A stretch of 64,000 bases of DNA, taken from contig JACKFH010000007.1 in the NCBI GenBank assembly GCA_020632575.1, forward strand, positions 124,001 through 188,000, in the 5' to 3' direction. A program made the translations under genes and the position numbers. The stretch is from Candidatus Omnitrophota bacterium (GTDB lineage Bacteria > Hinthialibacterota > Hinthialibacteria > OLB16). Numbering within the stretch: position 1 is the first letter of the stretch; each line of letters begins with the position of its first letter. This document shows positions 17,723 through 27,600 of the stretch, piece after piece. Below the pieces are notes generated by a model that worked only from the letters and a program-made list of their open reading frames with translations, was not told the origin of the DNA and searched no databases.

Positions 17723-20185
17723 ATGTCGTCTTTGGAAAAGGTCCTGAAACACTTTCGTCCCGGGGGGAAATGGTCGAGCCAGGTGGCGCATTGGCAGACG
17801 ATTCCGCCTAAAGCCGCGCGGTTCGGGGAATGGCCCTCCAACCTCCACCCCGAAATCGTCGCGGCTATTAAGGAGCGCGGGATCGATCAGCTCTACTCCC
17901 ACCAGACCGAGGCGGTGCGCATCAGCCTGGAGGGAAAGAATGTGGTGGTGGTCACTCCCACCGCGAGCGGGAAGACCTATTGCTACAACCTCCCAGTGCT
18001 CCAAAGGATTTGCGACAACCCCGAAGCGCGGGCGCTTTACCTGTTCCCGACCAAGGCGCTTTCCCAGGATCAGATGCTGGAACTCCATGACCTCTCCGAG
18101 AAGTTGGACCGCGACATCAAAGTCTTCACCTTCGATGGGGACACGCCGCCCAACGCCCGGAAGGCGATTCGAAACAGCGGGCATATCGTGGTGACCAACC
18201 CGGACATGCTCCACACCGGCATCCTCCCCCACCACACCAACTGGATCAAACTTTTTGAAAACCTCGAGACGATTGTCATCGATGAAGTCCACCAGTATCG
18301 CGGGATTTTCGGGAGTCACCTCGCCAATGTGCTTCGCCGTCTCATGCGGATCTGTAAGTTTTATGGAGTCTCCCCGAAATTCGTCTGCTGCTCCGCCACC
18401 ATCGCCAACCCCAAACAATTGGTCGAGGAACTGGTCGGTGAGGAGTTCGAACTGATCGGCGAGTCCGGGGCCCCGACGGGGGAGCGGCATGTCGTTTTCT
18501 ACAACCCGCCGGTGATCAATCCGGAACTCGGCATACGCGCCTCCTCGGTCAAGGCCGCCAGTCGCATCGCCGCACGGCTCATCTCCGAGGATGTTCAGAC
18601 CATTACGTTCGCCCGCAGTCGGAAAAGGGTTGAGGTGATCACCACCTACCTCCGCCGAATTATGGGTCGGCTTCGGCGAGATCCAAGCGTGATCCAAGGT
18701 TACCGCGGCGGTTATCTCCCGCTTGAGCGCCGCGAGATCGAGCGCGATGTGAAAAGCGGAAAAATTCGGGGAGTGGTCAGCACCAACGCCCTCGAACTGG
18801 GAATCGATATCGGGCAGCTTGAGGCCGCTGTGCTCGCGGGATATCCGGGAACGGTGGCAAGCACGTGGCAGCAAGGGGGGCGCGCGGGGCGCCGAGCCAC
18901 CGAGTCCCTCGTGGTCGTGGTCATGAACAGCTCAGCGCTGGATCAATACCTGGCGCATCACCCCGAGTTCTTTTTCGGAGCCTCCCCGGAACATGGGATT
19001 GTGAATCCCGAGAACTTGTTCATCCTCTCCGCTCACCTCAAATGCGGCGCGTTCGAGATTCCTTTCGACGAGGGCGAGAAGTTCGGACCGCTCGATATCA
19101 CTCCGATTCTCAATTACTTGAGCGAGGAGCGTGTTCTCCGTCATCGGGGCAAGCGGTGGTATTACTCCTCCGACAACTACCCGGCCGAGGAGGTCTCGCT
19201 CCGCACCGCCGATCCCTGCAACTTCGTGATCCTCAACCGATCCAAGGGCAACCATGTCTTGGGTGAGGTCGATTACGCCAGCGCCCCGGAAATGATCCAC
19301 GAGGAGGCGGTTTATCTTCACCAGACGCGCGTCTACCTGATCGAAACTTTGGATTGGGAGAACCGACGGGCTTACGCTCGAGAGGCCGAACTCGATTACT
19401 ACACCGACGCGGTCACCAAGCGGGATATCCGCGTATTGGAATGCAACCTCCATGAAGAGGTCCCCCTACCGACCGGCGAGGGGGCTCTTCAACCGGTGGT
19501 GGTTTCCGAGGCGATGGTGGAAAAGACCGCCCAAGAGGAACTCGAGGAGGGAGTCCTCGAACCGAGAGAAGAGGTCCTCTTGGCGGAGGGGCGCGATGTC
19601 GACAACGTGATCTTCCTCAACCGTCGGCCGGAGGAGGCGACCATCGCGGAAATCGATTCCCTCGCGAGTCACCAATGGGGCGAGGTGTCAGTCACCACCC
19701 TGGTGGCCAAGTACAAAAAAATCCGATTCGAGACTCACGAGAATGTCGGTTTCGGAGAAGTCCACCTCCCCGAACAGGAACTCCAGACCGAGGCGTATTG
19801 GATCTCATTTGAACCCTGGCTGGATCGGGCTCTCAAAATGAAAGGGCTGAGTTTGGGAGGCGGCATCCGAGCGCTGGCCTCGGCTCTGGCCAGTGTGGCG
19901 CCGCTGCATGTCATGTGCGACCCGAGGGATATTCGGTCGGTCCCGATGGTGAAATCTCCCTTTGTCGAGAAACCGACCATTTTCTTATACGACTATTACC
20001 CGGGCGGGGTGGGGATCGCTCGAAAGGTTTTTGAAATGAAAAAGACGGTTTGGACCTCGGTCTACAACTTAGTCCGAGGTTGCGAATGCGAGAGGGGTTG
20101 CCCGGCTTGCGTGGGGCCCCCGGTGGATGTCGGCGCCACGGGCAAGCAGAGCGCCTTGGCCATCCTGCTTCAGCTCAAGGACTAA
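17723..20185 (+). CDS. DEAD/DEAH-box helicase with DUF1998, MrfA/YprA-like
   Basis: An 820-residue superfamily 2 helicase. Motif I is TPTASGKT (78-85), motif II IDEVH (186-190), motif III CCSATIANP (223-230); the second RecA domain has TITFARSRKRVE, STNALELGIDIG and QQGGRAGRR. A DUF1998-type C-terminal domain ends with the four-Cys cluster CECERGCPACVG near residues 785-797, which in MrfA (mitomycin repair) binds zinc. The family unwinds DNA 3'-5' and acts in repair of mitomycin-type damage. No partner nuclease (MrfB) is adjacent. The stop overlaps the convergent gene at 20182 by four bases. Confidence 0.9.
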   Translation: MSSLEKVLKHFRPGGKWSSQVAHWQTIPPKAARFGEWPSNLHPEIVAAIKERGIDQLYSHQTEAVRISLEGKNVVVVTPTASGKTYCYNLPVLQRICDNPEARALYLFPTKALSQDQMLELHDLSEKLDRDIKVFTFDGDTPPNARKAIRNSGHIVVTNPDMLHTGILPHHTNWIKLFENLETIVIDEVHQYRGIFGSHLANVLRRLMRICKFYGVSPKFVCCSATIANPKQLVEELVGEEFELIGESGAPTGERHVVFYNPPVINPELGIRASSVKAASRIAARLISEDVQTITFARSRKRVEVITTYLRRIMGRLRRDPSVIQGYRGGYLPLERREIERDVKSGKIRGVVSTNALELGIDIGQLEAAVLAGYPGTVASTWQQGGRAGRRATESLVVVVMNSSALDQYLAHHPEFFFGASPEHGIVNPENLFILSAHLKCGAFEIPFDEGEKFGPLDITPILNYLSEERVLRHRGKRWYYSSDNYPAEEVSLRTADPCNFVILNRSKGNHVLGEVDYASAPEMIHEEAVYLHQTRVYLIETLDWENRRAYAREAELDYYTDAVTKRDIRVLECNLHEEVPLPTGEGALQPVVVSEAMVEKTAQEELEEGVLEPREEVLLAEGRDVDNVIFLNRRPEEATIAEIDSLASHQWGEVSVTTLVAKYKKIRFETHENVGFGEVHLPEQELQTEAYWISFEPWLDRALKMKGLSLGGGIRALASALASVAPLHVMCDPRDIRSVPMVKSPFVEKPTIFLYDYYPGGVGIARKVFEMKKTVWTSVYNLVRGCECERGCPACVGPPVDVGATGKQSALAILLQLKD

Positions 20186-20430
20186 CGATCCGAGGGCTTT
20201 CGCGGGTATTTGTGCGCCATCTTATTCAGAATCTCGGTGAGACGTTCCGCGGCGGAGAGGCATTTCAGGATCTGAGGGGTGTGTTCCGAACCCCGCGTTT
20301 TGAATTCCAATAAATCCAGTTGCCCAAAGAGCGTGGTTAACGGTTGATTCAGGGAATGGATGTCCTCGGCGATTTCGTACACCAGATCGATTGCCTTCTC
20401 TGGTGTTAATTCCTTATCATTTTCAAGCAT
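20182..20430 (-). CDS. Small protein resembling a lone histidine-kinase dimerisation (DHp) domain
   Basis: An 82-residue protein predicted to be all helical. The segment AEDIHSLNQPLTTLFGQLDL resembles an H-box (H-x-L-N-x-P-L-x-x-x-x-G), and a second helix follows (PQILKCLSAAERLTEILNKM), as in HisKA hairpins. No ATPase domain and no sensor follow. It could be a phosphotransferase or decoy for a kinase, or a small regulator of unrelated function. A GAGG-type site precedes the ATG. It is convergent with the helicase and overlaps its stop by four bases. Confidence 0.55.
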   Translation of the reverse strand: MLENDKELTPEKAIDLVYEIAEDIHSLNQPLTTLFGQLDLLEFKTRGSEHTPQILKCLSAAERLTEILNKMAHKYPRKPSDR

Positions 20431-20481
20431 TTCAAGCTTTACCTCACTATCAATCGTAACAAGTTTTTCATCCTAGACAAA

Positions 20482-20502
20482 GTTTTCATCCCGGGTGAAA
20501 AC
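20482..20502. promoter_or_regulatory. Inverted repeat, possible operator
   Basis: GTTTTCA (20482-20488) and TGAAAAC (20496-20502) are perfect inverted arms around a 7-base CCCGGG core. It lies 52-72 bases upstream of the start of the small DHp-like gene. A related half-site (GTTTTTCATCC) occurs about 19 bases to its left. Confidence 0.25.
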
Positions 20503-20528
20503 CCCGAGTTGAATCCGCTCGGGTTTTT
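20503..20528 (+). terminator. Short hairpin with T run
   Basis: CCCGAG (20503-20508) pairs with CTCGGG (20518-20523), followed by five T. It could end plus-strand read-through from the helicase. The minus strand also has a T run behind the same stem, so it may act both ways. Confidence 0.4.
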
Positions 20529-20630
20529 GCGCATTCCAATCAACCGAGATTTCGCTCTAAGTTACTTGGACTATTAGACTTACTGAGTTGGCAAGGTTGT
20601 TGCTCACCCTTAAATTGGCTCCAACATTCC

Positions 20631-20670
20631 GGGGGGGTCGCGCTTGACTCGCCTTAAGCGTGACCCCCCC
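20631..20670 (-). terminator. Strong hairpin after the FloA/NfeD operon
   Basis: A 15-base stem, 20631-20645 with 20656-20670, has a run of seven G:C pairs at its base and only one G-T pair, around a 10-base loop. It lies ten bases past the stop of the last gene of the minus-strand operon. There is no T tract, so it is a barrier or processing hairpin rather than a classical intrinsic terminator. Confidence 0.5.
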
Positions 20671-20680
20671 TCCTCAGTCT

Positions 20681-21358
20681 TCAATCTCTCGCCCGTCGGA
20701 TTCCCCCACAAAGAGGGATGTATCCGCGGGGTCCCCTAAGAACTTCTCCCAAAATCAAAGCGTTGGCAATCGGATTGGAATGAAGCATCAAGCCACCGGA
20801 TCGAACTCCCGTTTTCTTCTTAGCCGTTCTCACCAGCTTCTTCCGACGTTCCAAAAGGGCGCTTCGCCGTTTCAGCGGCTCCGACTGTGTAAACGTGGGC
20901 CGTTCTGTCTCACGGGTCGGCCGATTGCGGACCTCAACGGTTTTCTGTTTTACCGGAGGACTTTGAGGTTTGGACCTTGAGGGACGAGGCCTTTCAGGTC
21001 GCGGTTTCGTGACGACGGTTTGGGTCGGCGTCGGTCGAGGGGCCGACTGGGTGGGTTGCGGCCTCGGCTGGGGTCGGGGTTTGGATGGAGGAGGCGGCGG
21101 AGCGCTGGGCTGAACCGTGGTCTCCTCCTCCAGCATCCTCCTCAATTCCCGCTGGATCTCCTCCCACCCCGTCTTCTTGGACGAGGTGGGTCGCGGCGCC
21201 GGTTGTGAAGAGGCGGATTTCTCCGTCCCTTCACGCTCCATCTCCTCGAAAACGTCGTCGAGTTCTTGTTGACGACGTTTCTTAGCCTGGCTTACGGCAC
21301 TCAGGATCCAAGACCCGAAGACAACCAGAAAGATGATTAGTTGGAAGAGTTCTTCCAT
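20681..21358 (-). CDS. Pro-rich, single-pass membrane protein encoded with FloA
   Basis: A 225-residue protein of unknown function. An N-terminal membrane helix (residues 4-21, ELFQLIIFLVVFGSWILSAV) is followed by a charged coiled-coil-like segment (QAKKRRQQELDDVFEEMERE), a long Pro/Lys/Arg/Thr-rich disordered part (about 75-165) and a short ordered C-terminus with NPIANALILGEVLRGPRGY. Such a tail is what I would expect of a small peripheral partner. It overlaps the floA stop (ATGA), so the two are made together. I propose a membrane microdomain accessory protein; this is inferred from context only. Confidence 0.7.
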   Translation of the reverse strand: MEELFQLIIFLVVFGSWILSAVSQAKKRRQQELDDVFEEMEREGTEKSASSQPAPRPTSSKKTGWEEIQRELRRMLEEETTVQPSAPPPPPSKPRPQPRPQPTQSAPRPTPTQTVVTKPRPERPRPSRSKPQSPPVKQKTVEVRNRPTRETERPTFTQSEPLKRRSALLERRKKLVRTAKKKTGVRSGGLMLHSNPIANALILGEVLRGPRGYIPLCGGIRRARD

Positions 21359-22388
21359 CAGTTATCCGACTTTCCTTCCTCTTCGGTGGTCTCATCCTCA
21401 TCATCGCCGGAAAGGGACTCTCTCATCCGAGTGTCGGCCTGGATGTTCTTGATGTTGTAGTAGTCCATCACGCCGAGGTTCCCGCTGCGGAAAGCATCGG
21501 CGATGGCGAGGGGGACCTGAGCCTCCGCCTCGATCACTCGCGCGCGCATCTCCTGGGTTTTGGCGATCATCTCCTGCTCGGTCGCGACCGCCATGGCCCG
21601 ACGCCCCTCGGCCTCGGCCTGACGAAGTTTCTTGTCGGCTTCCGCGCGTTCGGTCTCCAATTGAGCGCCGACGTTGGCGACAGTCCCCATGCCCGCCACG
21701 CTGATATCGGCGATGTCGATGGACACGATCTCGAAAGCGGTTTGCGAATCGAGCCCGCTCTCGAGAACTCGTCTTGAGATGGAATCTGGATTCTCAAGGA
21801 CCGATTTGTAGGTGGGGGAGGATCCGATCGCGCTGACAATCCCTGCCCGACGCGCGCGATGATGGTCTCCTCGGTGGCGCCACCGACCAGCCGGTCAAGA
21901 TTGGCGCGGACAGTGACACGCGCTTTCACCAGCAAGCGAATTCCATCCTTGGCGACCGCGTCCAACATCGCGTTCCCCGAATCGGAGCGTGGGCAATCGA
22001 TCACCCTGGGATTCACCGAGGTGTGAACGGCTTCAAGCACATCGCGCCCGGCAAGATCGATGGCGGCCGCCCTTTCGAAACTCAGCGGGATATTCGCCTT
22101 GTCGGCGGATACCAAGGCTTTGACCACGGCGATGACATTGCCATTGGCCAGATAGTGCGCCTCGAGAAAATCGGTGGGAATGGAAAGGCCGGCTTTGTGC
22201 GCGACAATCTTGGATTCCACAATGGTGGCGGGAGAGACTCGCCGAATTCTCATGCCGATCAGCTCCCCGATCCCAATGCGGACACCCGCGAAGCGAGCCG
22301 CGAAGAAGAGCCGTAACGGCACGATCCATAGAAAAAACAGTATGAATATCGCGACGCCAATAATTAAAAACAAGGTGACTGGGTCCAC
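21358..22388 (-). CDS. floA: Flotillin-like protein FloA (one frameshift)
   Basis: Scaffold protein of functional membrane microdomains. It has a membrane N-terminus (residues 4-24), then RIGIGELIGMRIRRVSPATI, LSIPTDFLEAHYLANGNVIA and VKARVTVRANLDRLVGGATE, the SPFH-like domain of FloA/YqfA. Near 21838-21845 the frame changes in a GGGA run; the second frame continues IVSAIGSSPTYKSVLENPDS, then TAFEIVSIDIADISV and a long helix rich in Glu, Ala and Arg (TERAEADKKLRQAEAEGRRA). Joined length is about 343 residues, normal for FloA. Start is GTG 22388 with AGGAGG upstream. It lies after two NfeD genes, the usual partner family. Confidence 0.9.
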
Positions 22389-22460
22389 AATCTCATCTCC
22401 TCCTGAATCAAAAATCGCCTCTTATATCCAATGCAGTCTCTTGGACTGGGTTCGGTTTGT

Positions 22461-22974
22461 CTATGACAAATTCGCCTCGCCGGGTAAAGAGGTGTCGGGA
22501 ACGCCCACGACAATTCGGTTGGATGCCACTTCGATTACTTGAATTGTGACACCCTTTTCGACATAACCGCCGTCCTGAAATGACGTCGACCCTTCTTCCA
22601 TCGATCTCGGCTTCGCCCGAGGGCCGTAGCGTGGTGACAGTCACACCGCGTTTCCCCAAAAGCTGCGATTCGGCGGCGTCTTGGGAGACATAGCCCGACG
22701 CGCGCGAAATTTCAGTCCGAAGGTTAAAGATCCCGCCCATCCTCGATTCAGGAAAGTATCTGGCCCACCAGACAATGAACCCGATGATGCCGAATGAACA
22801 CAGCAGGGTCACCGGAATCCCCCACGCCGGACCGAATGCTTGAAAGGTGCCGTAGACACCGACTCCAATCAAAACAGCCCCGATCGTGCCAATGATGGCT
22901 CCGGGCAGGAAGAGCTCGAAGAACAGCAGCATGAAGCCGATGACGATGAAACCGATAATCGAGGCGATGCTCAT
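22461..22974 (-). CDS. NfeD family membrane protein, short form (one frameshift)
   Basis: About 170 residues: four membrane helices (MSIASIIGFIVIGFMLLFFE; AIIGTIGAVLIGVGVYG; others) and a C-terminal OB-fold domain (LLGKRGVTVTTLRPSGEAEI, then DGRRVDVISG). Near 22575 the frame changes; the correct end is GGYVEKGVTIQVIEVASNRI and VVGVPDTSLPGEANLS, stopping at 22461. NfeD OB domains bind flotillin-type SPFH proteins. Its start overlaps the stop of the larger NfeD gene by four bases, and floA follows after 72 bases. Confidence 0.85.
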
Positions 22975-24590
22975 ACCGGCGGAATCTCCTTCCGGACAAT
23001 CACCTGCATGCCCCGAACCTCGACAACCCGCACCGTTTGGCCGGCGTCGATGTATTCCCCTTGAGTGACCACATCCATTCGCTTCTTTCCGATTCGGGCC
23101 AGTCCGCCCGGCTTCAACGAGGATAGGGTGACACCCGTTTGGCCGGTCAATTCATTCCCCTTGATGACCTCATGCGAGCTGAATCCCTTATCGGTTTTGA
23201 GTTCGGACCGCATCGAGAGGCCCCACCGCTCCAAGACGGGAATATCGGGCAGGTACATCGCAGCGAAGAATACCACCACGATGGAGCCGATCAGCGCCAC
23301 CGCGATCTGAGTCAACGGCATCGAAAGATGCACGGATGGAACGAAGAAGGGACTATCCAATGGGACTGTGAGAAAGGTGATCAGCAGGCCGATCAACATC
23401 AAGCCAAGGCCCGCGATGCCGAAGATTCCGAACCCCGGGATGATGAAGATTTCGATGGCGAGCAGGACGACTCCCAGGAAGAAAAGGACCATCCCTTCCA
23501 GTCCCGCCAAGTGAGCGATGGAATGACCCCAAAAGACAAGCGCCAAGGCGATCAATCCCACTCCCCCCGGGAGGCCGAAACCGGGCGTCTTGTACTCGAT
23601 GAACAGCCCCGCGAGCCCGATGAGGGTCAGAAGGCTGGCGATCGAGGGGCTGGCGATGAATGCAGCGATAATCTCGGCCCAGTTCTTGGTGAACTTTTTG
23701 ACGGTCGCGTGGCCGAGGCCCATCTGGATCAAAACTTCATCGGTGGTGTTGCACACCGCCTCGGCGAATCCGATTTGAACCGCCTCCTCGGCGCGGAGAG
23801 TCAGGAGTTGCCCGGTGGCCGCGCGGATTTCTCCATCGGGGCTGGTGTAATCGATGTTTTCGTCGATCATCGCCAGGACAGCGTCCACGGGGTACCCATT
23901 CTTCCGAGCCGCCCGTTCGCCGTATTCGCGAACCACGGTCAAAATCTTCTCCGGCGCCTCTTTGATTTCTCCGGCGCCCGCGAAGATGGGTTGGCAATCC
24001 CCGACGAGGGAGATGTCCGCCATGTAGGTTCGCTGCGTGGAGATCGCGATCAGCATCCCCGCCGAAAGCCCCTCGTTGCGAATCCAGGTGGCGGTCGGGA
24101 CCTTGCATTCCAGGAGGTTCCTCGAGATCTCCTCGGCGATTCCCAACTCTCCGCCCGGCGTGTCCATGATCAGCAGGACCAAGTCGACATCATGGTCCTC
24201 GGCTTCTTTCAACCCCCTCTGGAACAGGGTCATCATGATGGGGCGAACCTGACCCTCGATGGGAAGGGTGTACACAACTGGATTGGAGGAGGATTTTATC
24301 GCGGGTTTCGCGGCAATTTCTCGAGTGGAGTCGGGGATCGAGGATTCCTCGGGGGTGGCCTCGGATTTTTTAATCGCGGCCTTGAGGGTCTCGGTGGCTT
24401 GATTGACGAAATCGGTGGCTTGTCGTTCGAGGTTGTCCACCTCCCTGCCGACCTCGTCGATCATGTCTTTCACTTTTTGGAATTGTGCGGACGGAGTTTC
24501 AGCGGTCGCGCTTCCATCAGGCGTAACGAGAGCCGGCGCGCTCAATAGGAACAGAAACAAGAAGGGAAATCGGCCCAATAAACTCCTCAT
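22971..24590 (-). CDS. NfeD family membrane-bound serine protease (ClpP class)
   Basis: A 539-residue long-form NfeD. Signal peptide 1-31, a coiled-coil region (VKDMIDEVGREVDNLERQAT), then a ClpP/SppA-like serine protease domain: LVLLIMDTPGGELGIAEEIS, and the nucleophile Ser in NEGLSAGMLIAIS; a Lys partner is expected downstream in YGERAARKNGYP. Five or six membrane helices follow (WAEIIAAFIASPSIASLL onward), then a C-terminal OB domain (LTGQTGVTLSSLKPGGLARI). It acts in membrane quality control with flotillin/stomatin proteins. ATG 24590 gives a normal signal peptide; GTG 24617 would extend it by nine residues. First gene of the NfeD-NfeD-FloA-Pro-rich operon. Confidence 0.9.
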   Translation of the reverse strand: MRSLLGRFPFLFLFLLSAPALVTPDGSATAETPSAQFQKVKDMIDEVGREVDNLERQATDFVNQATETLKAAIKKSEATPEESSIPDSTREIAAKPAIKSSSNPVVYTLPIEGQVRPIMMTLFQRGLKEAEDHDVDLVLLIMDTPGGELGIAEEISRNLLECKVPTATWIRNEGLSAGMLIAISTQRTYMADISLVGDCQPIFAGAGEIKEAPEKILTVVREYGERAARKNGYPVDAVLAMIDENIDYTSPDGEIRAATGQLLTLRAEEAVQIGFAEAVCNTTDEVLIQMGLGHATVKKFTKNWAEIIAAFIASPSIASLLTLIGLAGLFIEYKTPGFGLPGGVGLIALALVFWGHSIAHLAGLEGMVLFFLGVVLLAIEIFIIPGFGIFGIAGLGLMLIGLLITFLTVPLDSPFFVPSVHLSMPLTQIAVALIGSIVVVFFAAMYLPDIPVLERWGLSMRSELKTDKGFSSHEVIKGNELTGQTGVTLSSLKPGGLARIGKKRMDVVTQGEYIDAGQTVRVVEVRGMQVIVRKEIPPV

Positions 24591-24684
24591 TTCGACATCT
24601 AAGTATACCGGCGACACGCGGGCCGGGATAGGCGTAAATGCAATCTTCCGACCAACCCTCGTTGGACGCCTCGGGACACGGTCC

Positions 24685-27600
24685 CTATTCGTTCGATGGG
24701 GTCGCGGATTGTGGCTCCTCGGTCGTTTGGGTCGCAGACTCCGCTGGTTTCATCGACGCCTCGGAAGAGGACGATTGCTTCTTCTCGTCGGCGATGTACT
24801 CGTCATAGAAATCGGACCCCTTCAGGAACTCGAAAGCCTTATCGGTGCGCAAGAGATCCTCGAAATGGCGCGCCACCTCGGCATTGGCCATCAGTGTGTT
24901 GAGGATCTCGATAGCGGGAGTCGCCTGTTCCAGCATGCAATAGGCTTTGGCCTGAGCGTAATAAGACTCCGCGGAGAGAGCGTCGCGGTCGCACCGGGTG
25001 TCGGCCTCCTGACCGAGTTCGATCGCCTTACGGGCATCCCCCGAGTCCGCCTCGACCCGGGCGAGGAGCGGCAGGTACTCGCATCGGTTGACCTGATCGA
25101 CCAAGGTCTCTGCCGCGAGTCGCGCCGTTTCCAGATCTCCAGTCGAGAGGGCCACTCGGCCGACCTGGCTGAGCAGTTCCTCAAGCTCCTGACGTTCGGA
25201 GGCTTTGATGACCTGCACTTCGGGCTCGCCCTCTTTCCGGTTTTTGTTCCTTGGGTGACGCTCCTCCCAGGCGAACATGTCCCGGATCGCCTCGACTCCC
25301 CCCTTCATGTCATCGAGGGCGAATCGGCATTTGGCGATGAAGAGGTTGACATCTCCCTTGCCCGGATCAGCCAAGAGAGTCTTCTCGAAAAACTTGAGGG
25401 CGCGTTCGAGGTTTCCGTCCCGGTAAGCGCCGATACCCAGATTGAAGAGGGCGTACACCTGGAGATCGTCGATTTCAAGCGCCTTGCGATAACAGTTTCT
25501 GGATTCTTCCTCGTAGTCGGCGGAGAGTTTTTGAAACTCGGATTTCTTGTCGGGATCGTCCTCGGCCATCGCCTTGATTTCGTAGATTTGAGAGAGTTTG
25601 TCGCACAAGACGCCCATGTTGTTGTGCGCCCACTTGTAGTTCGGGTTCATGTAGATGTCCCGCTCATGAACCTTGACCCCGAGTTTGGCGTAATCGATCA
25701 CTTTGTCCGCGTCGAGTTGATAACGCTCGCGGAGTTGAGCCGCCTGCTTCTCGGCCGCCTCCCGAATGCTGGGAACATTTCTGGAGGGACCGTTCAGTTT
25801 CTCCCAAACCGGCAGAGCCAGTTGGGTGGCGTCGATGCAGTACCGACCGAGGATGTAGTTGGTCTCCATCTGTTGGGGGTAGATGTCCTGGGCCTTTTCC
25901 ATGCACTCGAAGATATCCTCGTACCGCTCGACTCCGCTCTGGCTGAAAATCATTCCCCACCTCAGCCACATTTCCCCCACATACTGACGCAGTAACACGC
26001 TGCCGGTGATAAGAGTCACCACCACCAAGGCGACCGGCCAAGCGACCGAGGGAGCCGCGAGTTTTTCCAAGACCCCATTTGATTTCGGAGGAGTGGGCGG
26101 CAGCTCGTAAGCGGCCGCGGATGGCGGAAGCGCGAACTTGTCTTTGGATCCGGAAAGATTGTAATCCTCGGAATAAACCACGCCGGGCAACCCCGCGATG
26201 GCCCGAGTGGTGCGCCGTTTCTGAACTCGGTAGAGTTGGAAAACCACCCCAAAGAGCATCCAGCAGGGATAGGTGGACGCGGGTTGGAGCAAGGGCGCCT
26301 CGAATTGAGCGTGGATGAGGATCGCGGTCATCGAACAGCACAAACCCCAAGTGATGGTGTTCATGAACACATCGCTGGCGTCGCGCGGGGGGTGGATGCG
26401 TTTTAGGGTGTGGAAGAGGAGATAACCGGTCAGAGAGAACATCCACACTAAACCGAGAAAACCGAATATCCCGTTCTCGACCGCGTCCTCCAGGAAGTCG
26501 TTGTGAGCCTTTCGGCCCAGCACCTCCTTCCCGAGGATTCTTCTCTCGAGTGCGGTTTCGAATTGAGGGTAGGGGTGGACGACTTTGAAATTCCCCGGTC
26601 CGATGCCCAGCAGCCAGTTCCAACTGTCTTGGATCTTCCGGAAGCAGGATTGGTAAATCTCCAGGCGGAACCCGATGGCGCCATCGCGCGGGATATCCTT
26701 GTCCTGGTCCTGGGTGTTGAAAAAGCGGTGCGCTCCCTCGAATGCTCCCTGAATGATGCCATCCTCATGAGTCTTCACCCAAGCGTCCTTGGCCGCGCTC
26801 TGCACCCGGTCGGTCATGCAAAACAGGAGCAGTAGAAAGAGGCCGAAGGCGGGGATGGCGTATCGGGCGTACCCCTTGGCCTTGGCGCCCAATTCCCAGG
26901 CTTGCTCCTTGGGCATGTGCGCGGGGATCCACTGGGTGACAAAGATCGATCCGATTAGGCCCAGCACGGTGTAGAGGGCGAAACTCAGCCTGGTGAATAG
27001 AAGTCCGAGGAGAGGGTGATCTTTGTGGAAGTAGCGTAAATCCTTCGGCCAGATTCCATCCATCCTCCCGAATTTGTCCAGAAACGAGTCACCGGGACAC
27101 AGAATCAGAAAGATGAGAAACCAGCCGCCAATGGCGCCCGCGATCGCGAATCCGGGCAACCAACCCTCTTCATCGTCGTAGTAGCGGTAAAGGAGAAACG
27201 TGGCCATCATGACGAACAGGGAAAGCGACATCATGGCGGCCACCCCCTGATGGGTGGTCAGAAAAAGTTCGTTGTAGTTCCTCGCCGCCTCCACTAAGAC
27301 GGTCTTGTAACGCTCCAGCAATTGAACCACCACATCGCCGCTCGGTCCGAACTCCACGCTGTCGGCGTTGCGGGCGTAGTTCATGACCCGAACCGCCATC
27401 CCTCTCGAATCGGACAGGTTCGGCATGGTCAGCATCGCGAAGAGGTAGGGGAGGAAGGCCAAACCCGCCGCGACCCCGAGAGAGAGCCGCCAATTTTTTT
27501 GCGATTTGACCACGTACCAAAAAACTCCCAAGGCGATCAGGACCCCGAGGACAAGCGCCCAAGTTCGGAGGTTGACTCCCAGCGCGACCTCGTTGGCTTT

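Noticed and set aside
17579..18874. 431-codon minus-strand open frame
   Set aside because: Antisense to the helicase motifs I-IV.
23139..24548. 469-codon plus-strand open frame
   Set aside because: Antisense to the long NfeD gene; very rich in charged residues and without motifs.
24403..25995. 530-codon plus-strand open frame
   Set aside because: Antisense to the NfeD and giant ligase genes; its length comes from codon bias.
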